Source of the DNA: Hanleya hanleyi
Lineage: Eukaryota; Mollusca; Polyplacophora; Lepidopleurida; Hanleyidae
Direction of reading: 5' to 3'
Length of the DNA: 64,000 bases
Assembly: GCA_036873755.1 (NCBI GenBank)
Contig: JAVTVY010045590.1
Location: 143,100-207,099, forward strand
The notes below the pieces were generated by a model. It searched no databases. It was not told the origin of the DNA and saw only the letters and a list, made by a program, of their open reading frames with translations. The translations under genes were made by a program, and so were the position numbers. Of the stretch, positions 36,101 to 44,832 are shown in pieces; within the stretch, counting starts at the first letter, position 1, and each line of letters begins with the position of its first letter.

Positions 36101-39100
36101 AGGTGAGCAGATGAGGCACAAGTTTTTTATACTTAGCCTCTATTAAACCCAAGGTATAAAGGTATAAAGGTAGGAGAGGAAGGGGTTGTCTGCTTCATAC
36201 AATCAAATAAACACACAAATAAATTACAAGATGGAATTTCTTTCTCAAGTTTAACTGCTGTTAATGTGAAATTGATTAACAAAGCGACACAAATAGACCT
36301 AAATCCAAGTATTTCCACAGAGCCTGGCTTGGCTGACATAATAACTCTCCATTTGAGAGAGTCCGGTGACATAAACTCATCCACTGACATTAGCACAATG
36401 CCAACTGAGACGGGAGCATCATGCCAATATCAGTGGATGAGTTTTTTCAAGAAAGCGGAGAAGGGTTGTCAAAGTTTAAAATATGTTTTCAATCTTTCAT
36501 TATAATCTTTATTGATAATCAATTTGGGTAGTGCTATAGAATAATTCATCCTTGCCCTAAAATATAAACTTTCTCACACTAACCGTGCATGAAATATCCA
36601 TTGAGCATGCCTATGAAAACATTATTTCTTATTTAAAATATTGGAATTTGTTTGCCACATCTTACTTACTTTGCCAAAATTTGTCTTAAATTTTTGTTTT
36701 AGAGTCTGTCTTTGACTGTTACATCTGGAGGCAACAACATGGATAATGGCGTCTTCGTCTGTGCCTGAGAAACAGAAATACATAGATGCATCAATATTAT
36801 CTCGTATATTTATATTTAGGCACCAAAAAGGTGTATATTTCACTATTATGACAAAAAATCTTATAATTTAAAGTTAATTTAACCTGTATTTGACACTTTA
36901 TCAAAATAAGATCACTTTTCCCTTTTTATCTAATAACCCAATCAATGAACTTTGTCTATATCAATGCAAACAAAGAGGTCTGTTTAAGGGGATTCATACC
37001 TGCACCTTTCATAGCCTCCCTCAAGTAGCATACATCTGCCTCAGCATTCCATGATTTTCCAGCCAAATCCTCTCCATCGTACTCTTTGTAAAAGGTCACC
37101 ACTGGGTCATCGTCTGGGTAAATGTCAAATGGTTTGATGGAGCCTTCTGTTGGCTCCAGGGTACCATATTTAATGAGGTGGTCTTGTAGGGTATCTATGT
37201 ATCTCTGTCTCATTTCTTCAAATAGGGACTGGTCACTTTCCAGTTTCTCTGCAATCTTTGCCTCTATTTCCTGGCAAATTATTTGTTTGTTGTTGTATTT
37301 CGAAAATTAAAAAAAATGATGTATTTATTTATTCAGTATGTAATACAAAAACAGCGAGTACATGGTTCAAATAAGTTTCCAAAATTGTATATCAATCAAC
37401 ACAAGCTACATTATAGCAATGAGAGCATTTTATGATATTTAATAACACTTCATTATTTTGATGAATAAAAAAAATAGATATTGAAATTTTGAAATACAAA
37501 ATAAATGTAAACAAAAGAGGTAAAAGAAACGTATCTGTTCATTCATACAACTGCAAACAATTCCATGAGGTGGTTACTCTAACATTATGTACTATAAAAT
37601 ATTGTTCAGTGAGGGAGATATCTCCCTTCATGTGACTTTGATAAGATTCTCTCCCCTGATGCAACTTTGATAAGATTATCTCCTGTGATGCAAGTTTTAA
37701 TAAGATTATTGTATTTGACTGATACAATTATCTTCTCTGATCAGATTGAGATTATCTCCCCTGTGATTACCTAATTTTCATAAAATTATCTCCCCTGGTG
37801 TGACTTTGATAATTATCTCCCCTGATGTGACTTGACTTAGCTAAGATAATGTCCCCTGATGTAACTTTGATAAAGATTATCTCCCCTGATGTGATTTTGG
37901 TAAGTATAAACTGGTCACATCATATTGGGGATACGTACCTTTGCAATTTCCTCTTCTCGTTTCCTTCGATCTTCCTCTTTTTCTCCTTCATCCACCTGTG
38001 CTGGGGCAGGCATGCCTTCTAATAATCCCATCTGATTAACAATTTAATTATGATTAATAGTTGAAAATGCATAATATGTTCATAAGAGTGGTTTTACAAT
38101 AAATAATTGTCAATTTTATAGTCCAAACATGTATACACAAGTAAGGGCAACAACTTGAAAAGATATGCAGCTAGTCACTGGCTCAGCTGTCCATGACGTG
38201 AGGTTGTGCATTAATTTGTGACTCCTGTTGTCAAGCTAAAATAAACCAGGTACCAGTACACGGGCATGATGGGATGCCCAATAAAGACTGATGACATGGA
38301 CTGGTTGGAGGAATGTCCACATCTACCCTGATCCACTGAAGTGCATTCTCCTCCTGTCAGAGCTGAACCTCCAACTGTTGATGTAACACCCTCTGACTGA
38401 ATTCCCTATTAAAACCTGGTGCACATGCACAAGTCTTTATCAATTACAATTGCTCGACACAACAAAATGTGTTTCTTTCTATATGAGAGTGACGGAACAT
38501 GCATCAAATATCTGTTATACAAGGATGATCTATTACCCTGAACCTGTTCTGCTCCATTTAGTAATGAACACTGTTGATTGGCCGAGAGACATATGCATGC
38601 AAAGGCTGTTTTTAATGTTTTTAACCTCAAATCAATCACAGGGTATATCTGACACAGTAGGAGGTATACAATCTGCTACCATAAAAATGCTGCAGTATGG
38701 AGAGTAACATACCAATATGGCATATTCCAAACTGTCATGGTCAAAGTACTTGTCCATGCTCACCAGTATGCGTTTAAGTCAGGGACAAAAGACTGGTACA
38801 CCAGCCATATTTCAAACATACCATGGGTCATGCACTTTGTTGATATCATGATGCTGTCTTTGTTGCACACATCTTCACATTTCAAGTTGAATACTATACT
38901 AACGTTCCATCATTTCCATTGACCTAGTGAATGAGGTGAATTCTTCAAACTTTAAATGCACATGATGTCATATAGTCAATCAAGATATGTGATCTTGCCA
39001 ACACAATGCAGTGAGGATTTTCTTTGATGTCTATGTGATATTCAAATGGCAAGCAGTGGGGCTTCCAGGGATTGACCTGGGATATCGTCATGCACACTGC

Positions 39101-42100
39101 AGGTCAAGGTAAGAATAAGTCTCAGCTCCTCAGAGAGCTTGTCATAAGAGGCGACTGAGGCACCCGTGGGACTCCCGGGTGTGGATAGGAATAGGAACCC
39201 ACCCGTGTGGTTCCCGGGTGTAAAAAGGAATAGGACCCAACTTCATGATATGACTGAAATATAGATGAAAGCAACGTTATTAAATCATATTCACTCACTC
39301 ACCCAGTGATTGTATTGATTTTCAAACAAGAAATGTTCATATCCTTCAAATAGCCAATCAAATTTGAACTTTGAAGGGGTACAGCGACACTCTTCCTGAT
39401 ATGGAATATTTATACAGCTATGACATCACCAACCACAATATTCGGTCAAGGCAACACCTGTAGTGTTCAACATGGGTATGCGAAGATGCATTGCACAGTG
39501 TCTCAATCAAGTTGAGGCAGAAATGCATCAGAATGTATCAACATTCTCATCAAAGTGAGTGTACACAATTAACAGACCAGGGCAGATATACTCTTAATTA
39601 CCATGACAGTTTGGAGACTTGCATATTAACAAGTGTTCAAGGAATCAAAGATCACAGTATTACCTGACGTGCCACATTCATGTTGAGAGCATGCATGTTA
39701 AAGGCATAATTATTTGCCATCATCTGATTGGTCATCATTGACTGGGGCATGTTCATTGGCTGGGGGCACTGGATGTATGAAAAGGAAAGGAATCACAGCA
39801 AAATATGTTTCACAGTCATTTCAAGTCTCAATTCTGTCCAATTATTAATGTTATCAAAATAGAAGAACATGCAACCCTCAGAGTATAAATGTAGCCTTTC
39901 TTAACAGAGAATTAAAAAAGAACTTAAATTATTAAATTAATGTTATCTTCATTCTTAATAAATTCTAAGTAAACAATTAAAAGCACTATTATGTGTATCT
40001 CTATTCGGTCATCCATAGAAACCATGCATGGAAACAGATGAACAATTGGACAATCTGTATATTTACTGTCATCCATATCAATTCTATGTTTGCCATAACT
40101 TCTACCCATATTGTTTTGCAATAAAAACAAATTTCTGTTCGTTATTTTGTTTTTGTGACAGAAATTTGTGAGATCCTATCCTATACATAAAGAGAGCTAT
40201 TACTTTTAGAAAATCTATGCAAATTTGTCAATACAAACCCAATTAGTATTTTGGATGGTCTAAATTGAATTACTATATTATTATATTAATATGAATCAAT
40301 GACTCACTGGGCCACAGTTATAGCCAAACTGCACCTGTTGTTGCATCTGATGCTGTTGTGGCTGCATTGGATATCCTGCAAAAATATTTAGCACTACCAG
40401 TGAATGAATATATAATATAATATTATGAATATATAATTAAGTGTTTAGCAATACATGTACAATAAAATTTTGGCAAAATGATGCTGCCTGGAAAATGGCC
40501 TGATTTGTATGAGTCTTTAAGAATATATCAGGTTATGGGATGGTACAATGATCAGTTTAATAGGATATCGAGAGTCCGGCCATAATAAAATGCATAACCT
40601 TTTCTAAGATGACCAAGACTACTGTACCATAATTATTGACATTGTAGGCATTGTAGCCTGGACCTGGTGGTTGTGGGTACCCCGGTTGAGGGTATGGGTA
40701 CCCGCCTTGTGTCTGGTTGTTATAGTAACCACCTGCCTGAAATTAGACAAGGATTAAGTAAATACAACAGCATTTATTAATGTTATATTTCACATTTCAT
40801 TTACCAAGTATTTCTGATGGATTAACTTCACATATGGCTACATGCCCCCCGATGCTTTTTAGACCAGAATCCCACACATCTACATCTATTTTTACCTTGT
40901 ACAATATACATTCACCCCACACCCTGGATAAATAGCACAGGAGATAAGTATAAAACAAATGAATATTTGATGTAGGGTTCTGGTGTAATACAATCACTGT
41001 TCATTTGTAATAATTTATAATAGAATGCATGAATAGGGCATAAGGATGGTGTATGGATATAAGGATTGACTGATAGGTGTATGGATATATGGAAGGATGG
41101 ATTGCCTGCTGGGTGTATGAATGGATAGATGGATTGACTAATTGGTGTATGGATAGGCAGAAGGATTGAATGATGAGTGTAGGGAAGGACAGATGACTTG
41201 ACTGATAGGTGTATGGATGGGTGGATGGACTGACTTAAGGAAGGATTAACAGATGACTGTGTGAATGGATCGAAGGGTTGAATGATAGGAGTAGGGATAG
41301 ATGGAAGGATTGACTGATGGGTGTATGAATGGGTGAAGGATTGCCTGATGGGTGTATGAATGGGTGAAGGATTGCCTGATGGGTGGATGAATGGGTGAAG
41401 GATTGACTGATGGGTGTATGAATGGGTGAAGGATTGCCTAATGGGTGTATGAATGGGTGAAGGATTGCCTGATGGGTGTATGAATGGATAGAAGGAATGG
41501 CTGGTGGGTGTATGCATGGTTGAAGGATTGCCTAATGGGTGTATGAATGGATAGAAGGATTGACTGATGGGTGTATGAATGGATAGAAGGATTGACTGAT
41601 GAGTGTATGAATGGATAGAAGGATTGACTGATGGGTGTATGAATGGATAGGATTGACTGATGGGTGTATGAATGGATAGAATGATTGACTGATGGGTGTA
41701 TGAATGGATAGAAGGATTGATTGATGGGTGTATGAATGGATAGAAGGATTGACTGATGGGTGTATGAATGGATAGAAGGATTGACTGATGGGTGTATGAA
41801 TGGATAGAAGGATTGACTGATGGGTGTATGAATGGATAGAAGGATTGACTGATGGGTGTATGAATGGATAGAAGGATTGACTGATGGGTGTACAAATGGA
41901 TAGAAGGATTGACTGATGGGTCTATGAATGGATAGAAGGATTGACTGATGGGTGTACGAATGGATAGAAGGATTGACTGATGGATGTATGAATGGATAGA
42001 AGGATTGACTGATGGGTGTATGAATGGATAGAAGGATTGACTGATGGGTGTATGAATGGATAGAAGGATTGACTGATGGGTGTATGAATGGATAGAAGGA

Positions 42101-43643
42101 TTGACTGATGGGTGTATGAATGGATAGAAGGATTGACTGATGGGTGTATGAATGGATAGAAGGATTGATCTGATGACTGGATAGAAGGATTGACTGATGG
42201 GTGTATGAATGGATAGAAGGATTGACTGATGGGTGTACGAATGGATAGAAGGATTGACTGATGGATGTATGAATGGATAGAAGGATTGACTGATGGGTGT
42301 ATGAATGGATAGAAGGATTGACTGATGGGTGTATGAATGGATAGAAGGATTGACTGATGGGTGTATGAATGGATAGAAGGATTGATCTGATGAGTATACG
42401 AATGGATGAAAGGATTGACTGATCGGTGTACGAATGGATAGAAGGATTGACTGATGGGTGTATGAATGGATAGAAGGATTGATCTGATGGGTGTGTGAAT
42501 GGATAGAAGGATTGACTAATGGGTGTATGAATGGATAGAAGGATTGACTGATGGGTGTATGAATGGATAGAAATATTGATCTGATGGGGGTGTGAATGGA
42601 TAGAAGGATTGACTGATGGGTGTATGAAAGATAGAAGGATTGATCTGATGAGTAAACGAATGGATGAAAGGATTGACTGATCGGTGTACGAATGGAAGGA
42701 TTGATTCATTGGTGTATGAATGGATGGAAGGATTGACTCATTGGTGTATGAATTAAAGGAAGGATTGACTCATGGATGTATGAATGGATGGAAGGATTGG
42801 CGGATAGGTGTATGAATGGATGGAAGGATTGACTAATAGGTGTATGATGGTTGGGAGGATTGACTGATGGGTGTATGAACGGATGGAAGGATTGACTGAT
42901 GGGTGTAAGGATGGAAGGATAGAGTGAATGATGGGTGTATGAATGGATTGAAAGATTGATGGTTGTATGAATGGATAGATGAACTGATTCACTGATGGGT
43001 GTAAGAATGGCTGGAAGAATTGACTGAGGGGTATATGGAAGGATGGATTGACTGATGCATGTATGAATGGATGAAAGAATTGATTGATGGGTGAATGGAT
43101 GGTTTGATTGATGGGAAAATGAATAGATGGAAAAATTGATTGATCATGGATGCATGGAAGGATTGACTGATGGGTGCAATATGGACAGACTGATGGATGT
43201 ATTTAACAGGACTGACTGATGGGTGTATGAATGGAAGGATTGACTGATCATGTGTGTATAGATGAATAGACTGACATGGGTGTATGAATTAATGGGCTGA
43301 TGATGAATGGGTGGATGGATAAACCTGATCAACTTGCAAGGAAACATTTGATAATTTATAGTTGTTTGAATATTGTATTTTTTTAATAGGAAAGGGCATT
43401 GTAAAATTAAATCAGAAGTCGTGATGTACACCTACTGGCTCTATCATAGACCCTACAATACGAACACAGGTCGCTCCCATATTCACGCCAGCTTGTGAGT
43501 GGGACACTTCTTGCTTTGAGCCCTATTCATGCGTCGAACTGATTTATTTAGAGTACCCGATTACAGGCCCACCTGTTTCTATTATGTATTAATGGGGCAA
43601 TTACTTACTTGATAAAATGCCATGGTTGATCTGTGCAATCAGC
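12110..43643 (-). CDS. ANXA7/11-like: Annexin A7/A11-like gene 1, complete, 14 coding exons
   Basis: The gene encodes a calcium-dependent phospholipid-binding annexin, predicted cytosolic and recruited to membranes. Coding runs from ATG 43623 to stop 12764, 1629 nt, 542 residues. Exons: 43609-43623, 40628-40736, 40308-40375, 39664-39768, 37939-38031, 37000-37270, 36670-36764, 28934-29047, 28246-28336, 27570-27667, 16378-16632, 14913-14988, 14115-14227, 12764-12889; all junctions are GT-AG and in frame. Residues 1-100 are Gly/Pro/Tyr/Gln/Met-rich as in A7/A11 tails. An acidic, charged linker follows (about 100-205), then four annexin repeats. Type II calcium loops: GAGT at 219 with Glu 38 residues later, GLGT at 291, RLGT at 409 (first Gly replaced by Arg), GLGT at 484 with Asp. 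Repeat 2 carries about six extra residues between loop and acidic cap. The assignment to an annexin is certain; A7 versus A11 orthology is not resolvable. Confidence 0.95.
12129..12134 (-). terminator. Poly(A) signal of annexin gene 1
   Basis: AATAAA on the minus strand, about 630 bp past the stop codon in AT-rich sequence, is the most likely cleavage signal. The 3' UTR would be about 12110-12763. No transcript evidence is available. Confidence 0.5.
12764..12889 (-). CDS. Gene 1 exon 14, C-terminus and stop
   Basis: This exon is 126 nt including TGA at 12764-12766. It encodes [19 protein letters not shown], then [17 protein letters not shown]. The loop Asp is 38 residues after GLGT, completing calcium loop 4. 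Confidence 0.95.
   Translation of the reverse strand: MDMVQIKQCFLELTKQTLWNWIKQDCSGDFKKILQELVRRD
13446..13975. repeat. Nested inverted repeats in the last intron of gene 1
   Basis: GTGCTATTGTC (13446) pairs with GACAATAGCAC (about 13909). GGTGCTTGTTAATTGTCC (about 13511) pairs with GGACAATAACAAGCACC (about 13957). A perfect hairpin, GCTTGTTATTGTCCT beside AGGACAATAACAAGC, sits at about 13938-13972. This looks like a decayed MITE with interleaved ends. Confidence 0.5.
14115..14227 (-). CDS. Gene 1 exon 13, annexin repeat 4
   Basis: This exon is 113 nt. It encodes [20 protein letters not shown], then [17 protein letters not shown], the most conserved annexin stretch. Confidence 0.95.
14913..14988 (-). 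CDS. Gene 1 exon 12, repeat 3 acidic cap
   Basis: This exon is 76 nt, ending in phase 1. It encodes [18 protein letters not shown], nearly the same as gene 2. Donor GTAAGT. Confidence 0.95.
15945..16210. repeat. Imperfect direct repeat in gene 1 intron
   Basis: Two blocks about 175 bp apart share AAGATCC(C/T)A(C/T)ATAGCGACAT, then GG(A/G)ATAAT/ATTAAT and TTAAGATTG. Nothing else was recognised in 14989-16377. Confidence 0.4.
16378..16632 (-). CDS. Gene 1 exon 11, repeats 2-3 linker and repeat 3
   Basis: This exon is 255 nt, phase 0. It encodes [12 protein letters not shown], later [11 protein letters not shown], then [19 protein letters not shown]. It lies behind a 10.9-kb intron that carries both Penelope-like copies. 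Confidence 0.95.
16633..19558. other. Intron of gene 1, mostly unrecognised
   Basis: Apart from the candidate exon at 17757-17888 and a repeat fragment at 19010-19080 (kin to 45503-45980), nothing firm is seen. A 133-codon plus-strand frame at 17190-17591 has no recognised domain. Confidence 0.4.
17757..17888 (-). CDS. Unrecognised candidate exon with a membrane segment
   Basis: On the minus strand an ATG at 17888 opens 44 codons without a stop up to a plausible donor (GCG/GTAAAA at 17756). The peptide has a basic start ([19 protein letters not shown]) and then a hydrophobic stretch [17 protein letters not shown]. It is not an annexin exon, since the reading frame of gene 1 closes without it. 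It could be the first exon of a nested gene, part of a mobile element, or chance. No downstream partner exon was identified. Confidence 0.25.
19559..20760 (-). pseudogene. Penelope-like element, inverted 5'-truncated copy
   Basis: An open frame of 257 codons (19959-20732) covers the palm and thumb of a reverse transcriptase: [20 protein letters not shown] (motif B), [11 protein letters not shown] (motif C, catalytic DD), then [14 protein letters not shown] and [13 protein letters not shown]. Stop at 19959, then a 3' region ending ACGCTTGTAA at 19559. It is about 90% alike to the plus-strand copy at 26010-27208, in inverted orientation 5 kb away. There is no GIY-YIG endonuclease after the RT. 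The intact frame suggests recent insertion, but the 5' half is missing. Confidence 0.8.
19588..19836 (-). CDS. Possible second ORF of the Penelope-like element, membrane segment
   Basis: Eighty-two codons lie 120 bp downstream of the RT stop. The core [20 protein letters not shown] is followed by a hydrophobic run [14 protein letters not shown]. Parts of the same reading are recognisable in the tails at 11780-12088 ([12 protein letters not shown]) and 23408-23577; the 27.0-kb copy is frameshifted. It may be a real small membrane protein of the element or a conserved structural RNA region. Confidence 0.35.
   Translation of the reverse strand: MTTLQRILWIKNTDHRYGFDILEHHDVLPASLKTVDRFSLAGNKPMFMYTMIFFLNLVLILLYGIWNRSLDYGRGYSLMDDD
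20761..23407. other. Intron of gene 1, no recognised gene
   Basis: Short frames (for example 23093-23365, 90 codons; 21969-22256, 95 codons) contain no domain I recognise. The sequence is not obviously repetitive. It may be decayed transposon sequence. Confidence 0.35.
23408..23577 (+). repeat. 5' direct terminal repeat of the Penelope-like element
   Basis: It is nearly identical to 27040-27208 (shared GGAAACAAGCCTATGTTTAT and GGACGCGGATATTCTCTAAT). It stands directly before the RT N-terminal sequence. Confidence 0.75.
23931..25383 (+). mobile_element. Pearl/Helentron-like element 1 with 157-bp tandem core
   Basis: It begins ACAAGCTGAGTAGCTAGCAG. A central array of about seven 156-157-bp units (24190-25317) is followed by a GACG microsatellite (25318-25337) and then a hairpin at 25351-25378 (GTCCTCC...GGAGGAC with inner CCAC/GTGG). 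The left GTCCTCCGCCA (23951-23961) is the reverse complement of TGGCGGAGGAC in the hairpin, a subterminal inverted pair. The insertion splits the RT frame of the host Penelope-like element. Tandem core plus tetranucleotide tract plus terminal hairpin is the layout described for bivalve pearl elements and Helentron-related non-autonomous elements. Confidence 0.7.
24190..25317 (+). repeat. 157-bp tandem array 1
   Basis: Units carry GGCAGCCATCTTGGATTACG, then ACCTCAGTGAAAATCAATAC, then TTCTCGAGATATCGCGTTCA. Copies that lack one base (156 bp) stay in one frame, which produces long open frames on both strands; these are repeat artefacts. Confidence 0.9.
25804..26808 (+). pseudogene. Reverse transcriptase core of the Penelope-like element
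   Basis: 334 codons are open. Blocks in order: [11 protein letters not shown], then [16 protein letters not shown] (motif A, the metal-binding Asp in WDFSTLY), [18 protein letters not shown] (motif B), [11 protein letters not shown] (motif C), [20 protein letters not shown]. The first methionine here is not the true start: the RT reading frame begins upstream and is broken by an in-frame TAG near 25606 and by frame changes at 25640-25800. It is about 90% like 19959-20732. Confidence 0.8.
27040..27208 (+). repeat. 3' direct terminal repeat of the Penelope-like element
   Basis: This is the counterpart of 23408-23577, lying 230 bp after the RT stop codon. The element ends at ACGCTTGTAA; the three copies diverge from each other right after this point. 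Confidence 0.75.
27570..27667 (-). CDS. Gene 1 exon 10, annexin repeat 2 end
   Basis: This exon is 98 nt, one codon shorter than the 101-nt gene 2 exon. It encodes [18 protein letters not shown], then [15 protein letters not shown]. It sits only about 360 bp from the end of the Penelope-like element. Confidence 0.93.
27846..27893. repeat. Short perfect hairpin
   Basis: CCAGAAGTGGATG (27853-27865) and CATCCACTTCTGG (27877-27889) form a 13-bp perfect stem with an 11-nt loop. It lies in the intron between exons 9 and 10 of gene 1. Confidence 0.6.
28246..28336 (-). CDS. Gene 1 exon 9, annexin repeat 2 loop
   Basis: This exon is 91 nt, ending in phase 1. It encodes [20 protein letters not shown]. 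It ends SYGD at the junction where the repeat 2 insertion lies. Confidence 0.95.
28631..28860. repeat. Hairpin built from 20-bp tandem repeats in opposite orientation
   Basis: About four 20-bp units of type GAAATGAGGAGGCTGAGGGT run left to right up to 28740. About five units of the complementary type ATTTCACCCTCxxCCTCCTC then follow. Both flanks carry matching inverted TGACGTCATCATGAT / ATCATGATGACGTCA. The transcript of either strand would fold into a long stem. Confidence 0.75.
28934..29047 (-). CDS. Gene 1 exon 8, end of annexin repeat 1
   Basis: This exon is 114 nt, identical in length to its gene 2 counterpart. It encodes [16 protein letters not shown] (acidic calcium cap ELSGD) through [12 protein letters not shown]. 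It is separated from exon 7 by a 7.6-kb intron full of repeats. Confidence 0.95.
29220..31560. repeat. 28-bp satellite array, about 2.3 kb
   Basis: The unit is TCAAGATGGTCATCCTTCAA plus TAACTTTA, 28 bp, in roughly 75 copies. Variant units (TTGTTCAAGGGGACC, AAGGTGGTCG) recur in the same order at spacings of about 140 and 420 bp (five and fifteen units), showing higher-order structure. The array is interrupted at about 31154-31400 by another element. It lies in the intron between exons 7 and 8 of gene 1. Confidence 0.92.
31154..31400. mobile_element. MITE inside the 28-bp satellite
   Basis: The ends AACCTGCCTGGCCTGGG and CCCAGGCCAGATAGGGTT are imperfect inverted repeats, with satellite units on both sides. 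The length is about 247 bp, with a GGGGGGCAC / CCGCCCCCCAC stretch within. The target duplication is not clear. Confidence 0.6.
31561..32469. other. Intron of gene 1, no recognised feature
   Basis: AT-rich intron sequence. A short block (GGTTTG/ATTTTTGCAGATTAT, near 31625) recurs at about 63353, so some of it is dispersed repeat. Confidence 0.35.
32470..34250 (+). mobile_element. Pearl/Helentron-like element 2 with 157-bp tandem core
   Basis: It has the same left end (ACAAGCTGAGTAGCTAGCAG), left GTCCTCCGCCA (32490-32500), 157-bp array (about 32730-34165, nine units), GACGGAAGG-type microsatellite (34166-34203) and terminal hairpin (34217-34244) as element 1. The hairpin has one changed base in the right arm (GGCAGAGGAC). 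Element 1 sits in a retroelement and this copy in plain intron; shared sequence starts and stops at the same points, which fixes both boundaries. Confidence 0.75.
34251..34979. other. Intron of gene 1, no recognised gene
   Basis: AT-rich. A 103-codon frame at 34125-34436 begins in the repeat element and runs into low-complexity hydrophobic sequence, so it is not credited. Confidence 0.35.
34980..36180 (+). mobile_element. Non-LTR retrotransposon, 5'-truncated, open RT frame
   Basis: A 357-codon frame (34980-36053) is uninterrupted. It encodes [20 protein letters not shown] (RT motif B), FVDDCKVYN (motif C, catalytic DD), and the thumb/C-terminal region typical of CR1/Jockey-superfamily elements: [52 protein letters not shown] and [11 protein letters not shown]. 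The 3' end carries GGTATAAA units (36156-36173), like the short tandem 3' tails of CR1/L2-type elements. Fingers and palm motif A are missing, so the copy cannot be active. The long clean frame implies recent insertion. Confidence 0.85.
36670..36764 (-). CDS. Gene 1 exon 7, annexin repeat 1
   Basis: This exon is 95 nt, the same length as gene 2 exon 8. It encodes [14 protein letters not shown] and ends KTNFGK. Donor GTAAGT. Confidence 0.95.
37000..37270 (-). CDS. Gene 1 exon 6, linker into annexin repeat 1
   Basis: This exon is 271 nt, ending in phase 1. It contains [17 protein letters not shown], paralogous to [15 protein letters not shown] in gene 2, and ends at YLREAMKGA. The calcium loop is thus split by the intron, as in gene 2. 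Confidence 0.95.
37615..37905. repeat. Degenerate tandem repeat around TTATCTCCCCTGATGTGACT
   Basis: About eight imperfect units of 29-37 bp (TCTCCCCTGATGTGACTTTGATAAGATTA type) lie in the intron just downstream of gene 1 exon 5. The ATTATCTCCC core also occurs elsewhere in the window as single copies (31732, 62608). Confidence 0.65.
37939..38031 (-). CDS. Gene 1 exon 5, charged linker
   Basis: This exon is 93 nt, phase 0, ending [13 protein letters not shown]. The high Glu/Lys/Arg content predicts a helical, possibly coiled-coil segment that continues into exon 6. Gene 2 has only a 45-nt acidic exon here. Confidence 0.9.
39041..39300. repeat. Possible SINE-like or retroelement tail
   Basis: A GC-richer block with paired CCCGTGGGACTCCCGGGTG / CCCGTGTGGTTCCCGGGTG is followed by AT-rich sequence and ends in TCACTCACTCACC. 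The unit looks like a dispersed repeat; no promoter boxes or coding remnant were identified. Confidence 0.3.
39664..39768 (-). CDS. Gene 1 exon 4, Met/Asn-rich
   Basis: This exon is 105 nt, phase 0. It encodes [12 protein letters not shown], later [12 protein letters not shown]. The position and the RQ ending resemble the Gln/Arg-rich microexon of gene 2 (53115-53144). Confidence 0.85.
40308..40375 (-). CDS. Gene 1 exon 3, Gln-rich
   Basis: This exon is 68 nt, phase 1 to 0. It encodes [14 protein letters not shown] and then VQFGYNCGP. Donor GTGAGT, acceptor TTTGCAG. Confidence 0.85.
40628..40736 (-). CDS. Gene 1 exon 2, Gly/Tyr/Pro-rich tail
   Basis: This exon is 109 nt and ends in phase 1. 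It encodes [10 protein letters not shown] followed by repeated GYP motifs. The acceptor is TTTCAG; the donor GTACAG is weak but is the only one that keeps frame with exon 3. Confidence 0.85.
41040..43330. repeat. 32-bp minisatellite in intron 1 of gene 1
   Basis: The unit is GGATTGACTGATGGGTGTAT plus GAATGGATAGAA, 32 bp. It is near-perfect at 41560-42660 and degenerate outside. Because 32 is not a multiple of three and the unit lacks minus-strand stops, all minus frames stay open for hundreds of codons (423 and 327) with a 32-residue period of Ser/Ile/His/Pro. Intron position, identical content in every frame and no codon bias mark these frames as artefacts. Confidence 0.93.
43609..43643 (-). 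CDS. Gene 1 coding exon 1 (start exon)
   Basis: ATG at 43623 gives MAFYQ, then donor GTAAGTAA. An acceptor-like TTTTCAG just upstream (43644-43650) suggests this exon is preceded by a non-coding exon, as in gene 2. The coding part is 15 nt, phase 0. Confidence 0.85.
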
Positions 43644-44247
43644 CTGAAAATAGAGACGATCAGATACTGTTGCGGCACGAGGAAGAAAACGTTAAAATAT
43701 CGTCATGAGTGGTACGCCTACCGTAACAAAATAATACCAGTTTTACGGAATAAATTTGTTTATCTTATTCTGAATGTACTCTTAATGCCATTGGCTTGAT
43801 ATAAAGTTTAACTATTATCACAAATTGCTGATGGGAATTTGATATCCCAGTGCCAGGCTACCGTACCAAGATCAGGTGCGCGTCGTGTTGCTCTTGGTTA
43901 CATACGCGCGGCTAACTGTACCCGTACAAATATGAATGTACGAGCGCGTCACATCATCTCTTTGCATAGCAACAGAGTTCAACATGATGACATTTAAATG
44001 TCTCTTTGCAATCCATATCTGTATGATTTCATCCTAAAACTAGTCGTATATACTTAAAACCCAGCCAAACCCAGTTAAAAACTTAATATAAATCGGGAAA
44101 TTTGGAACAATTTGTCAAAATACATCTGTATTACAACAACAACCATAAGTGACAGTCATAACAACAACAACAGCCACAACAACACTGAACTCGGTTGTTG
44201 TTCACTGAACACTGAAGGCAGCTGAACTCAGTTCCACCTTCCCAAAG
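43644..44247. promoter_or_regulatory. Divergent promoter interval and 5' UTR exons of the annexin pair
   Basis: The interval lies between the start exons of genes 1 and 2, which point away from each other 1.25 kb apart. It is locally CpG-rich (GGTGCGCGTCGTG at 43876, ATACGCGCGG at 43901, GAGCGCGTCAC at 43941) compared with its AT-rich surroundings. No TATA box is convincing. On the plus strand a likely non-coding exon ends at 44247 (AAAG/GTATGA), matching an acceptor at 44832 just before the gene 2 ATG. A non-coding exon is also implied for gene 1 by the acceptor at 43644-43650. Confidence 0.5.
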
Positions 44248-44832
44248 GTATGATATTGAGACGTATCTTTATATTTTTAAATTACACTCACTGTTATCAA
44301 ATAATTGATGCTATCATCCACACAAACCTGAATGATTGGTAGGCCTTAAGTTATGAACAACAACTGAACAATATTCATTGATACAATTTTTGTTCATATT
44401 TACGTTCAATTTGTATGTTATTTTAGTCAATGGGACTTAACCCAGTGAAAAATAAGAACCCCAAATGCAGCGTCAAATTGATGTACACTGAAGTGTCAAA
44501 CAATAGTACTGGAAAATATTAACCAAATTAAATTTTTCATTTCATATTTCTGTATTTATCAGGTGAATTTGACTTTATTTTGGGCTAATATCACTCTGGT
44601 TGTATTGTTTGACACTTGTGAATCAATTTGATACTGCATATGGCTTCTTATTTTTCTTTATTTCTTCTTTCAATATCTTCCTCATCTTCAGATTGTCAAG
44701 TACTTGGGTGAATTTTCATGGCCATGCTCTAAGCCAATTACCAAAAGACTGACAAGGGGTGGTGAAATTTGGTTGATCAGATTTTCAGGTATAAATTCCC
44801 CTTAATCTAACTTCTTTAATTTAGCATTTCAG

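Noticed and set aside
40912..42709. Very long minus-strand open frames (327 and 423 codons) of Ser/Ile/His/Pro repeats
   Set aside because: They are readings of a 32-bp minisatellite in all three frames, inside an intron, with no splice or start context.
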